From positions 82,525,317 to 82,589,316 of the forward strand of contig NC_134702.1 in assembly GCF_043290135.1 (NCBI RefSeq): a stretch of DNA of 64,000 bases, given 5' to 3'. A program made the translations under genes and the position numbers. Shown one piece after another: positions 11,424 through 22,444 of this stretch; the stretch's first letter is position 1, and each line of letters starts with the position of its first letter. The stretch is from Rhipicephalus microplus (lineage: Eukaryota > Arthropoda > Arachnida > Ixodida > Ixodidae). The notes beneath the pieces are model-generated. The model was not told where the DNA came from, did not search any database, and saw only the letters and a program-made list of their open reading frames with translations.

Positions 11424-11580
11424 GCGCATGCGCCGTCACGCTTCGAGAACATCGGCAGCTGACGCGCGCGCATGCGCCGTCGCGCTTCGAGAACATCGGC
11501 AGCTGACGCGCGCGCATGCGCCGTTGCGCTTCTCCCCCTTCTCGAACATTCGACAGCTGACAGTGCATGCGCCGTCGCGC
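11424..11580. repeat. GC-rich tandem repeat, 43-51 bp unit, about four copies
   Basis: GCATGCGCCGT recurs at about 11427, 11470, 11514 and 11565, each followed by CGCGCTTC and a segment containing GAACAT and GGCAGCTGAC or GACAGCTGAC. The first two units are almost identical; the third has a CTCCCCCTTCT insertion. The array lies immediately upstream of the TATA box and could supply upstream promoter sites. Confidence 0.8.
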
Positions 11581-11582
11581 TG

Positions 11583-11617
11583 TATATATACTCAAGGTCG
11601 GCGCTCGCTCGCTCAGT
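11583..11617 (+). promoter_or_regulatory. TATA box plus TCAGT initiator, likely pol II core promoter
   Basis: TATATATA at 11583-11590 is followed by TCAGT at 11613-11617. The A of TCAGT lies 32 bases after the first T of the TATA, the usual arthropod TATA-to-initiator spacing. The sequence between them is GC-rich, and an ATG follows at 11671. No clear downstream promoter element was seen at the expected place. Confidence 0.5.
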
Positions 11618-11670
11618 TGCCGCTCGTCGGTTGGTTTGTACGGCGCGTCGACGTCCAAGGTCGCGGTGAA

Positions 11671-11811
11671 ATGAATTCCAACGAATCCACAAACACAATG
11701 ATCGACGTCCCTTCGACCAGCGCCGCCCTTTCGCATACGTGTGTACGTGTTCACTCATTTAACACCCCCTCCTACAACCACGTTAACCAATTTAGCCATC
11801 GACCCAAGTAA
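11671..11811 (+). CDS. Short ORF downstream of the promoter, 46 codons, unknown
   Basis: ATG at 11671 is the first ATG after the initiator and gives about 46 codons, starting MNSNESTNTMIDVPSTSAAL and ending at TAA inside a GTAAGT sequence. If the GTAAGT at 11808-11813 is used as a splice donor, the frame would continue into an exon outside or further along. No domain or signal peptide is visible. It may simply be the 5' leader of a noncoding or transposon transcript. Confidence 0.3.
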   Translation: MNSNESTNTMIDVPSTSAALSHTCVRVHSFNTPSYNHVNQFSHRPK

Positions 11812-11903
11812 GTCGCAATTTAACACCCCATTTCACAACCACGATAACCAATTTAGCCATCGACCCAAGTAAGTCGCACTTTAGCACCCCGTTAACCAAT
11901 TAT
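11758..11903. repeat. 61-bp tandem repeat, each unit ending in a GTAAGT splice-donor sequence
   Basis: Two full units (11761-11821 and 11822-11882) and a partial third share AACACCCC, ACAACCACG, TAACCAATTTAGCCATCG and CCCAAGTAAGTCGCA. The consensus donor GTAAGT occurs at 11808 and 11869. The duplication is recent because the units differ at only a few positions. Confidence 0.8.
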
Positions 11904-11925
11904 ATGCTCCGCATCCTCCTCAGTG

Positions 11926-12279
11926 TTCCCCCGAGGGAAGCTGCGGGCAATTTTTTGTATGTTCATTCCTACAGAGGTTATGGATAAAAATGTTGAGTTG
12001 TTGAGAACAATGCAGAGATTACGTTTTCGTAAACAGTGTTAAGAAATTCGCGAAATTTAAGCACATATTGGGCGCTGGACGAGATAAATTTCGGTAATTA
12101 TGAGGTCACAAATACACTACACCAACTTACTTTTCCCGTGGTAAGCCTCCAACAGAATAATAATGGGTGCATAATGAATTTCTACTCGGCATTTCCTGGA
12201 TGTCGTGTTATCACCTAGTGACAAAGTAGCGAGCAAGTGTCTTATTTAATTTTTTAAGCGTGGTTTTGTTGTTTGGTTT
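11926..12279. other. No feature seen
   Basis: AT-rich DNA with a 60-codon frame at 12036-12218 that resembles nothing known. Confidence 0.35.
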
Positions 12280-12440
12280 GATTGATTGATATGTGGGGTT
12301 TAACGTCCCAAAACCACTTTATAATTATGAGAGACGCCGTAGTGGAGGGCTCCGGAAATTTCGACCACCTGGGGTTCTTCAACGTGCACCCAAATCTGAG
12401 CACACGGGCCTTCAACATTTTCGCCTCCATCGGAAATGTT
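12280..12440 (-). mobile_element. Ruka SINE, minus strand, 5'-truncated
   Basis: Tail GATTGATTGAT at 12280 and the body through GCCTCCATCGGAAATG at about 12437; the tRNA-like head is absent. The sequence is close to the intact copies, so truncation at integration is likely. It lies about 80 bp from the opposite-strand copy at 12520-12758, producing a foldback pair. Confidence 0.9.
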
Positions 12441-12506
12441 GTTTGGTTTCGATTTTGTGCTGAAGTTATTTTTTTTAACTGTGTAGAACTCTTATCTGAA
12501 TTATTT

Positions 12507-12519
12507 ACTCTTAACAGCG
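12507..12519. repeat. Left target-site duplication of Ruka copy
   Basis: The 13-bp sequence ACTCTTAACAGCG occurs here and again at 12759-12771, exactly flanking the SINE. This shows insertion by target-primed reverse transcription. Confidence 0.9.
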
Positions 12520-12758
12520 GCCCCGCCGCGGTGGTCTAGTGGCTAAGGTACTCGGCTGCTGACCCGCAGGTTGCGGGTTCGATTCCCGGCTGCGGCAGCT
12601 GCATTTTCGATGGAAGCGGAAGTGTTGTAGGCCCGTGTACTCAGATTTGGGTGCACGTTAAAGAACCCCAGGTGGTCAAAATTTCCGGAGCCCTCCACTA
12701 CGGCGTCTCTCATAATCAAATGGTGGTTTTGGGACGTTAAACCCCACAAATCAATCAT
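12520..12758 (+). mobile_element. Ruka SINE, full length, with 13-bp target duplication
   Basis: The tRNA-like head (about 12521-12598) carries the A-box region GTGGTCTAGTGGCTAAGG and the B box GGGTTCGATTCCCGG. The body follows, ending in GGGACGTTAAACCCCACAA and a short ATCAATCA tail. Identical 13-bp flanks (12507-12519 and 12759-12771) prove insertion of the whole unit. It is the best reference copy in the window. Pol III transcription from the internal promoter is expected from the family; mobilisation would need a LINE partner. Confidence 0.95.
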
Positions 12759-12771
12759 ACTCTTAACAGCG
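12759..12771. repeat. Right target-site duplication of Ruka copy
   Basis: Second copy of ACTCTTAACAGCG, matching 12507-12519 without mismatch. Confidence 0.9.
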
Positions 12772-13049
12772 TACAAAATAAGAGCGTGATAAAATTGTAA
12801 GAATTGTACAGCTGCGAACGGACGATGGTTGAAAAGAGCCATGACGTTGTAATTCCTCCCCCCACCCTGCCACTGGATCAGTGCATTTGAACATATTTTG
12901 TGAAATTCGCGATAGGTTTTATTGTACCAGATTTTTATCGTCCCGACATCCTGCCTTCTTTTGTTTAAAGTATTGCATACCCGAAAGCTTTCCTAGTTCC
13001 TCCTTTGCAATTGTTTCGGAGCGTTTCCTTGAAGGAACTATAAGTAACG

Positions 13050-13690
13050 TGCTTTTAAAGACGATAATCTTTGTTGGGGACCTTCGACGGAAAAATTTTG
13101 GTCTGTCTATCTTTCTGTCTGTCTGTACATTTCTCTGTTTGTCCGTTGTTAACGGTTCAGGATACTCTAAATAACGCCACCCGATACCCCAAACGGCCGA
13201 CCCCGTCCGCAGCGCCCACCAATGTTGCTCAAAATTCAGCGTTCATACTTGTGCAATTGTCAATTAAAAGGCAATTATCGCGCATGTCTGGGGCACCATA
13301 AAAACACGTGTATATACTGTATGTGCGCCTTTTACAAGAGGAGGCATACATAAGTAATTATAAGGACCGTACAATTTATGACGCTGCGCTGACCATGCAA
13401 CGCTTGCAAGAAAAGGCAAGTGTTTCCAACGCTTTGCTAAGACGACACGGTGGTGGCACCTACCCGTCGCATTTCGTTCTACACCTTATCACCTCTGTGA
13501 CGGGCGCGCACGCCCATCTCAGAGCCACGCGCTTCATTTTCCAAGAAAACTGCCAGATAGCGCTCATGTCTCACGTGTGACGTGACTTGATGCACTCGTT
13601 TGCCTTAGCTGCATGCTCGGGACACTCTAACGCAGCGCCTCCAGAATACCATTCACCGATTTTGTTGTGCAAAATTTCAAATAAATGTTT
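13050..13690 (+). repeat. Microsatellite-associated dispersed repeat, copy A
   Basis: The copy starts AAAGACGATAATCTTTGTTG, then has GGTCTGTCTATC plus CTGTCTGT units, a central part, and a distal part with GACGCTGCGCTGA, GTTTCCAACGCTTTGCTAA and CCAGATAGCGCTCATGTCTC, ending with CAAATAAATGTTTTGTTC. The same order recurs at about 26.05-26.6, 38.8-39.4 and (minus strand) 56.5-55.98 kb, and its 5' part at 42.0 kb. No coding capacity or clear terminal repeats are visible, so the transposon class is unknown. Confidence 0.7.
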
Positions 13691-14229
13691 TGTTCACTTT
13701 CTCCACACGCAAGACTATCGTCTTTCGACGACATTTGCAGATTAACACGCAGATACGGGGCAATTTTTTTCGCTTTGTATTGACAATAAGTTCTCTGATT
13801 ATATAGTTATCGCAATAACAAAATCCCTTCACAAATTTAAAACTCATGGCATGTTCCAATTTTCAGAAACCTATGTCCCTTTAGGTAAAAAATAGTAAGA
13901 AACTGGTGACCACTACATGAGAACAAAGACCGTTTCGGTGCTTAGATAGAAAAATATTCAGCTGGAAGTTTACTATTCGGGTTGTCCTTAAAAAAAGAAC
14001 ATGTAATGGTTCATTCTGTGCGAGTTGCGGCTACGATATATGTGTCGGAGCCCGCTGGTCATGTTGCTTTAGTATGCCACCATCCAGTTACTCGCATACT
14101 TGGCAGGAAGATGACGCGTCCAGGAAAAGTCACTAGGTCCCTTTTGCATTCGCCAAAAATGACTAGATGGCGACAGCCATCAACATTTTCTGCTTCGCAT
14201 GCACCCGTCTCACCCGATCCGAAAGCTTT
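13691..14229. other. No feature seen
   Basis: AT-rich, no domain or repeat recognised apart from the edge of the dispersed repeat. A short motif CTATCGTCTTTCGACGACAT (13722-13741) is shared with 26.53 kb. Confidence 0.35.
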
Positions 14230-14300
14230 GTGTTTAGAAGAAGTAGTTAACGATTTAGAGAACTAGGTACTCTACTATGGGAAAGCTTAAAGCTATCCCG
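14230..14300 (+). repeat. Hairpin repeat, solo copy
   Basis: GTGTTTAGAAGAAGT, then GTTAACGATTTAGAG, a three-base loop region, GGTACTCTACTATGGGAA, and AAAGCTATCCCG. The same ordered blocks occur four times at 22.05-22.44 kb and twice at 38.27-38.44 kb. Two potential stems are conserved: a GAGTAC/GTACTC-type arm (imperfect here) and GGGA pairing with TCCC. Confidence 0.75.
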
Positions 14301-17300
14301 CGGCATTATGGGCACCATAAACGGCCCGCGAAAGCAATACAGAACAAAATTTCTGCCCGTAACATCGTTTCGCATTGCCTCCAAGATAAACGCCATTGAA
14401 ATGTTTATCGCACCGCTTTCAGTGTTGCATGGCCCCCGTGATTGGCCCACCTTTGACCAAGCGACGATGTCAGGAAATGACGCACGACGTTCCCAGGTGA
14501 CGTCATATCGACATTACGATGACGTCGTAAATGACGCCATGAATGTTTGTTATGTGCGACATCGTAGCGACGTCATTGTGTGATGATTGTCACTATTTTT
14601 TGCATGACTACGTTTTGCGCCTCCCACATCCACAAGCTCTTGTTGCTTTTCATAATTCTTAATTCATTTTCAGCGGCTTTGGCGTGCTTTGTGTGTATAC
14701 TGTCGTACATTCGTGCCCAATGCAAGTTGTAACGTGTTGTACGTGCTCAAGGTGGCGCCACCACTGGGAAGTGGCAGCTACATAGTCAAAATTAGTGAAA
14801 TGAATGCATTTCTTACTTGCCTATATTTTCTAAAGCAATTTGACATTTGTCGCTGTCACTGTTCAGGTTTGACCACTACCAACTCCAACCACAACCACCG
14901 TGATGCTACTCATAATGAGCGCGACTGTACATAAAAGACAACCTCTACTGCCCTCACGCCCACTACTGGTGGCGCATAAGATTGCGCACAATCAACTCAA
15001 TGACCGTCGAAACCACCGCCTCCAGCATTTTCACTAGCAAAAACACCACCATTGCGATGGTATCTTAGTTTTCTTCTGCGGATTTCTACGTGGGTTTTGT
15101 GGCAAGTACAGGTACAATATGACGGTGCAATTAAACGCAGACACAACGTGAGCCACTAAAGCGACAGAGAGTAGCGACTTCATTAAGCGAAAGAAGGCAC
15201 ACCCTCGGAGGCAATGAGCTTATGGTACTAAGCCCACGTTTCCAAGATTCCTAATGCGCACTTCGCAAACGGACTCACGCTTCCATGCTCTAATCTGTAT
15301 CACCCTTGAAGACTTGAGACCTTAGTCGGCGCTCTTTCGCATCATCACCAACGTAATCAGTGTCCATGTTTTTCGTTAATGAAACGTTGGTATCTGAAAA
15401 ACAGCCGATGGCTAAAAACGGAGGAGCTCGCCATTTATACCAGAAAGCAATTAGATGATCGGGTGCAGCACCTGGGAGAAGGAGCTTCGGGAGCAGACGC
15501 CGCATCATCTTCAGCTCAAGGGCAACATATTTGCATATTAGATGAAGTCGAGACGTTGTACTCGAGGCGAAGTCTCTTCAAGTAGAAGCCTTTTGCAAGC
15601 ATCGTTCTTTTTCGTGTGTGCATCCTATTTTAGTGTGATTTTTTTCTTTCGACCAGCGCAAAAGACAGTATAGGACATGGGATTGCATTGCGTTTTTTTA
15701 AGGAAATTTTGCATAAAGGCCACTTCAGATCTGTGTTCATTGTACCTGTATGCTTGAGGAGTAGCAGGAAGTTTTATGAAGGGATAAATTTGTGAATTCG
15801 ATCTAGCGAATTTCGTTTTTTCTCGGTGTCAAACTCGCAGCTTCACCCTCCGCCTAAATTTTGTAGCGTTTGTGTGACTCGATTTCAAGGGTTTACAATA
15901 GGCCTCCTCGATCTGGCTATACTTTGTGGACGTAGTTCATGAAGTTCGTGTCAGTCATGCCCCAGTTTCACTAGCGTTAGTTCCGCACCACAACAGCTGT
16001 TTTGTTGCAGCGGTCAAATCGAGGGCAAAAGTGCCGCGATACCTTGCACTACTTGCACGGGACAAGTACTTGGGGGGGGGGGGGGGGGGTAGCTAGGGCT
16101 TAAGTGACAATGAAATCATGCAGCACAATGAGAAATCAACCGCAGAACTGCTGGTGGCGTGAGCTGCACTCGCCAAATAGAGCGCCAACCGTCAGCACTC
16201 TTGAACTGGTGCTAAAAGTGCACAAAAATTCAGAAGACCTAAGAGCACAGAGAAGTGATACAGTAGTACCTTCTAGTAATTCACAATACGAAATTTGCTT
16301 CACAATACGGCTTACAAGATTTCTTAAGATGGCAAGCAAAACCATAAAAGAAAATCTGGACATTTTAGTCATGCATAAGGCTGAGGAAAATGTCTCACGA
16401 GTGCTTCATAAAAGAAAAAAGAACTGTTTTTTTAGAGTACGAAGAGATGTCCTAACGGTCGTACTCGAATTGGTTCAGCGAGAACAAACAAAAAAGTAAA
16501 AAGTACATGCCGTGGTGAGATCCTGATGGCTTCCACGGCTCACCGATTATGGGTTGGATCACGAATATATTCCGAAGCAGCGCTTTCTTTTTTTCCTTTG
16601 TTCTGTTTTTTTTCCTTGGGCTCTGTTACGCCACACTCTCCAGCGTTTTTAGTTTTTCGCAGCCCTGAACTTTTCTCTCTTAAGAGCTTGATGCGTTTTG
16701 TATATGGGGGGGAAGGGGGCGTAATATTGAAGAAAGATACAGGTAAGACGGTAAAAAAATTATAAATAAAAGGGGTTATAGCTTGAAGTCCGGAAAGAGC
16801 TATAGGCGCATGTACATGGTTCCGCATCTTCTTGGACCAGTTCTCTCCCCCCCCCCCCCCCCAATGCGCGAAATGGCACATGCCTCCATTTCCCTCCAAG
16901 TGACACGTGCGAAATTTTGACAAGAACAGCGTTGAAAAAGGGAGGACTTTCGAAAGAAACAACGCCGTTCCCTCTAGGCAAAATGGTGAGACGAGGGCAA
17001 TCAAATCAGAAAAAAAGCAAAAATATCGGATGAGAAAGCTAGGAGCGTACACCGAACGTAATAACAGCGTCTGCTTTGAGGTTTGCCATGTCGTAACCAC
17101 AGGCTGTAGTATGGTACATATACACCCGTGCTACGGAAAAGCGCAGCAAATTACAACGGCGAAGTAACAACCAAGCGACGTGTGCCTTCGTTTGCAAGTG
17201 GCTTCGTCCTTGCGAGTTTTTAATGCGTCTTCTTCTTCATATTTCATTCTCTCTCTCGAAAGGCCTCATGATGACCCTGCTTTACAATTCTATGCAAATG

Positions 17301-17683
17301 TCAGCTATACGCAGGCAGCAAAAACGTAATTTTTTCTGTTCCTGGGTCCAGCTCCCACTCTCCGCTTCTCAAGCACATCTAAGTCGGCCATCCGCTCCGC
17401 AAACGCTGAAATCACACGTGGCATGAGTTGTCTGGTATTACTTTTTTTGTGAGGACCTGGGGGAAGGGATCAAGCTATCGTCTTTATTCTTCACTCTCAT
17501 TTAACTATCATCGATGCATCAGTGGGACGGTCAACAAGAGACCACCGAGGCACCATCGATCATTACCGCCTTCTTGAATATTGTATGCCTGCTCTGGTTC
17601 GCATGCGGCTTTGTTTCCCAAGCCACTAGCGTCCTACAGCTGCAAACATGCGATACATTCTATTCTATTTTGCCACGAATGTT
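14301..17683. other. No recognisable gene; homopolymer tracts
   Basis: Contains a G run at about 16072-16090 and a C run at about 16847-16862, which are typical assembly-sensitive tracts. Frames at 15379-15585, 16104-16499, 16540-17100 (minus) and 16907-17167 are open but show no recognisable domain; part of them crosses the homopolymers. Nothing else stands out. Confidence 0.4.
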
Positions 17684-18741
<1,058 letters not shown>

Positions 18742-18763
18742 GTCGATCGATTAATCGATCGAC
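18742..18763. repeat. Perfect 22-bp palindrome
   Basis: The sequence is built around CGATCGATTAATCGATCG and reads identically on both strands over 22 bases. It sits in a GATT/CGAT-rich context (18720-18775), so it may have arisen by expansion of GATC-type simple sequence. Confidence 0.85.
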
Positions 18764-19738
18764 AACTAATCGATTATCTCACTTCGGCAAACAGTGTACA
18801 GAATGAAACAGAAGTAGTGCTCAACTGTGCTATATTGATTCATAATATATCTTTATAAAATGGATCATATATTAGTAATCAATCACAGTGAATAGCGATT
18901 GGCTTTTACATGACCAATGACTTTCATAGGCATTTGCTCGCACACAGGAAGGCGAGTTCATTCGTAAACCTAGAGTAGATGGGAATATTAAACAGTGTTC
19001 GGCAAAGCAGATTGATTGGGCATAATACTAGCCACCATATTAAAAAGGGTATAGCGCATGCTCGTAAGGGCACACTTCACCCCACCACACTCCATTACAC
19101 AACACCGTACTTTGGTGAACATGTCTCTCCAGACACCCACTCATCACGATCGGCGCACAAAAAAGCAGAAAGGACACAAGATAGTGCACGACGATCGCGT
19201 CTTCAGACACCGTTGTTTCCCGTCAACTTGGGCTTTGACTATCGCCGGAGCCTCAAACACGCTGTCCGCGGATATTTCATATGCAGCCTACGACATCACG
19301 AGGAATAAAGCGTTTGCTACTTTGCCAACTCATGCTCGAGTTGTTCGATTGCTCGTTTCGTACAATGACGCTTCCTTCGTATAAGATATACACACGTGAC
19401 TGGTCTCGATCACTTTATTTGTGAAGCACCCCATGGGTGACTTCGCACTAAAACTCTATCGCTGAAATGTGTCTCGTTATTTCACAATCACCGTAGAAAT
19501 TTCCATCACTCTGGAGACCAGTACCGATATGTTTTTTTTCGAATTGTGACGTTAAATTCCTTTAATAATAATCTATATCTCAGATATGGTAAAGCCGTTC
19601 TTTCAAATAGTATAGTTTTAAGTGACATGTTGTCCACCCCCGCCCTCTTCCCGTTCCTGCTTTACTGCCCTGTCCCTTGCGGGACCGAATTTCGTGTCTG
19701 CGGCACTCTAGGTGAGTTGGGTTTGAGACCCCTCGCCT
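18764..19738. other. No gene seen
   Basis: Overlapping frames at 18979-19308 and 19058-19384 are open but lack recognisable motifs. No SINE or microsatellite is present. Confidence 0.35.
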
Positions 19739-19750
19739 ATCGTATACGGC
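19739..19750. repeat. Left target-site duplication of Ruka copy
   Basis: ATCGTATACGGC matches 19993-20004. The first two bases could belong to the SINE tail pattern, so the duplication is 10-12 bp. Confidence 0.8.
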
Positions 19751-19992
19751 ACACCGCCGCAGCGGTCTAGTGGCTAAGGTACTCGGCTGCTGACCCGCAG
19801 GTCGTGGGTTAAGATCCCGACTGCGGCGGCTGCATTTCCGATGGAGGCGGAAATGTTGTAGGCCCGTGTGCTCAGATTTGGGTGCACGTTAAAGAACCCC
19901 AGGTGGTTGAAATTTCCGGAGTCCTCCACTACGGCGTCTCTCATAATCATATGGTGGTTTTGGGACGTTAAACCCCACATATGGATCAATCA
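19751..19992 (+). mobile_element. Ruka SINE, full length, with target duplication
   Basis: The head begins ACACCGCCGCAGCGGTCTAG and has the A box and a B box altered to GGGTTAAGATCCC, a change likely to weaken pol III initiation. The body is complete and ends ACATATGGATCAATCA. Flanking duplications at 19739-19750 and 19993-20004 mark the insertion. Confidence 0.93.
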
Positions 19993-20004
19993 ATCGTATA
20001 CGGC
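19993..20004. repeat. Right target-site duplication of Ruka copy
   Basis: Second ATCGTATACGGC, identical to the left copy. Confidence 0.8.
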
Positions 20005-22049
20005 CACGACGCAGCACAAACACGAATGCTGACTGAGTCAGGATGAACCTGCCTTGAACTAACCATGTTGTACGTCTTGTCTCGGTCAAGCCCACCCGCA
20101 CGGCATGGTTGAAGGCGGCGCAAACCTTGCGCACTTTCCGAGCACAGGCAGCCCTGGCATAGCGCGGACGATGACAGTCAGGTGTGTGGTGCCCTGTATC
20201 TGTCTTCGGAACGTCGCTGTTATAAGCGACACGAGCGCTCAATATGACTCGAAACGCGGGGGTGTGCAGCGTCACAAGTTCAATGGCTGCGCAGGACTTC
20301 AATTTTTTTTCAACAATTAATCTGTTTTTTTACTTGGCATCATACCGAAGCGAGATAAACGGTTTAATAATAGAAATAACAGCGAGTGGAAGCCATACTT
20401 AATCTTCGAACTCGTGAGGCCATGCGCTCACGCGTTGCAAGTCGTATTGAGCGCGAATGTAGCTTTGTTTTTGGGCCTCATCAGGCGAAGAACACTGCAA
20501 TTCAGCTACGAAGAGCCTCTTCCTGCGTTTACGGGCGTTGAACCAAGCCTCAATGTTCGCTCTTTGTGCATAGTGTAAGTAAACGTTTTCTAAACAACAC
20601 GGAGCTTGAGAACTGCGAAGCTTTATTTTTTTTAATGTGCTTTCTCAAGAGATGCGCGGACGCTCAAGTTAAGCTTTATGCATAGCATTACTTGGAGTTC
20701 ACCAAACGAATACAAATAAGCAAAGAAATATGTACTAAAACGGATGAAGGTCTTATTGCTATAGTGCAAACTGTGATAGCCATGCACATATTATTCTTCC
20801 TTCTTAATCTTTCTCTCTCTCTGTCTGTTTTGTCATCTCTGTGCACGTCTAGATTCTTCTTTTGTCGCCCCCTCATAGACTGCTGAAAAAAACATAATTG
20901 TCATGTTGTTTCGTACTTCTTAAACCACCTTTCAGAAATTGTAGCATCAATAACAAAGTGAGTAGTAAACAATAGTGATCGCCAGAGCCTGCCGAAGGAG
21001 ACTGGAAAACCTCATTTCGTGCTGAAACTATCATTATTCTCCGGTTAGGCAAGTTTAGGAGAACCCTTTGAGCCGTAAACTATCGTGTTGAAACGGCGAC
21101 GTATAGCAGCGGCAGAGAGATCCTAGCATGCGGTCGGTCGGGTTTACTGCGAGCGCAAGCACGCTTGGGCAACGTTAAATGTTTGTCGAGGCACGCAGCG
21201 GCGGCTGTGCGAGACGTCTTGTTCCTTTGCGCGTGAATCAGCCACCGTCGAATCACGTCGTCTCGCACAGCGGCGATTGCAGCAGCGTTTTGAACTAGAA
21301 AATGGAGATTGCAGTCGGCTTCACCTCAGGGGCCATTCTTAAAACGAGTCGTATAATGATGTACATTGTGCATCTCCTTGTGCCTGAGACAGCGTGTGGA
21401 AACTCGCTCGGATGAAAAACTTCTACCTAAGCAGCCTTATCTGTACATTAAGGACTAAGCAATTTTTATATGTACGCCTGCAAATTGCGCGTGAACTTCT
21501 GGGCTATAGAGGAATCAGCGTATAAAGGACAAAGCGAATCGAAATTTGAAAACTTAGTTCCGTGTAAATAAAACATGAAAACGTCCTTTCACGGAGATTT
21601 CTGTTGCTGCAGACTAGAGGTACAGAGGACGTCCGAAATGAGTAACATGCCTACTGCATAACTAGGTTCAAAGAAATTTCGGTCTGAAACATGCGTTAAA
21701 ACCACGTCGAAACGCTTGCCACATCATCCACGCCAGGCCGTTGCATCCGCCAATGCATGCTCGTTTATAAAGGTGTAGAGTACAGCGCCAACTGTAACGA
21801 CTACGCTATTTACGGCCACCTTTGCACTACAAATATACTGTACTTCTTTTGGAAGCAATATTCATGAGTTATGCCCAACTTTGGTTCTGCTCAACGAAAA
21901 CACTTTGGCCTCTAACCATCCGTCACTGCGGGCGTTGTTCGTTGAAATCGTAATGGGATGAACGACTAGGTGCATAGATTCATGTACATGCTATAGAATG
22001 CAAAGAGGTGAAAAATTAACCCGAAGATCTTCCAGTGAGGTTTACCATT
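20005..22049. other. No feature seen
   Basis: No domain or repeat was recognised. Frames at 20105-20320 (plus) and 21080-21268 (minus) are short and anonymous; a CT-rich tract lies near 20805-20830. Confidence 0.4.
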
Positions 22050-22444
22050 GTGTTTAGAAGAAGTGCTTGACTATTTAGAGCACTCGGTATTCTACTGTGG
22101 GAGATTTGAAAGCCGTCTCTTGGAAAAGTAAATTGGCTGCAAAGGTACATTCTTCAGATAAAGTGGTTAACGATTTTGAGTACATGGTAGTCTACTATGG
22201 GATAGTCTAAAGCCGTCCCGTGGGCCTCACACTCACTTAAGCGCTAAAGGAGCTGTGTTGTTTTTAGAAAAATGTTTAACGATTTCGAGTACTTCGTACC
22301 CAACGAAGGGATAGCATTGAGCCGTCCCGCTAATACTAGTTCTTCGGCCAGAGCCGCAGCTTCGTTTAGAGAGTGTGTTTAGAAGAAGTGGTTAACGATT
22401 TCGAGTACTTCGTACTCGACTATGGGAGAGCCTAAAGCCGTCCC
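22050..22444 (+). repeat. Tandem array of the hairpin repeat, four copies
   Basis: Units start at about 22050, 22152, 22255 and 22375 (spacing 102, 103 and 120 bp). Each has GTTTAGAA or a variant, TTAACGATTT, a GAGTAC-loop-GTACTC arm, TATGGGA and AGCCGTCCC. The fourth copy has the perfect stem CGAGTAC-TTC-GTACTCG. GGGA and TCCC about 13 bases apart give a second conserved stem. After the core, GTGGGCCTCA is shared with the 38.3-kb copies, so the true unit is about 100 bp including a less conserved linker. No ORF is maintained. Function is unknown; a structured RNA, a satellite or part of a transposon are all possible. Confidence 0.75.

Larger units (their letters stand above)
11222..11925 (+). 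other. Candidate mobile or promoter unit bounded by inverted GATGCGGAGCAT motifs
   Basis: The unit begins with AGATGCGGAGCATCTAATA and ends with TTATATGCTCCGCATCC, so GATGCGGAGCAT faces ATGCTCCGCATC at the two ends. Inside, in order, are CCTCCTC/CTGTGCA repeats (11275-11390), a 43-51-bp tandem repeat (11424-11580), a TATA box and initiator (11583-11617), a 46-codon ORF (11671-11811) and 61-bp repeats carrying splice-donor sequence (11758-11903). A similar terminal motif pair bounds 42334-42849, but the interiors are unrelated. It could be a transposon with its own promoter or the 5' exon of a transcript. Confidence 0.4.

Noticed and set aside
11236..11758. 172- and 121-codon minus-strand frames rich in Arg and Ala
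   Set aside because: They read through the GC-rich tandem repeats antisense to the promoter; the repeated peptide blocks mirror the DNA repeats.
12521..12598. Functional tRNA gene
   Set aside because: It has good A and B boxes but is the head of a Ruka SINE, followed by the SINE body and flanked by a target duplication.
16104..16499. Possible viral or host protein of 131 codons
   Set aside because: No recognisable motif, and composition follows the AT-rich flanking DNA; no evidence for an endogenous virus.
22050..22444. CRISPR array
   Set aside because: Repeats are imperfect and of 98-120-bp period, the linkers are related, and the genome is clearly animal.
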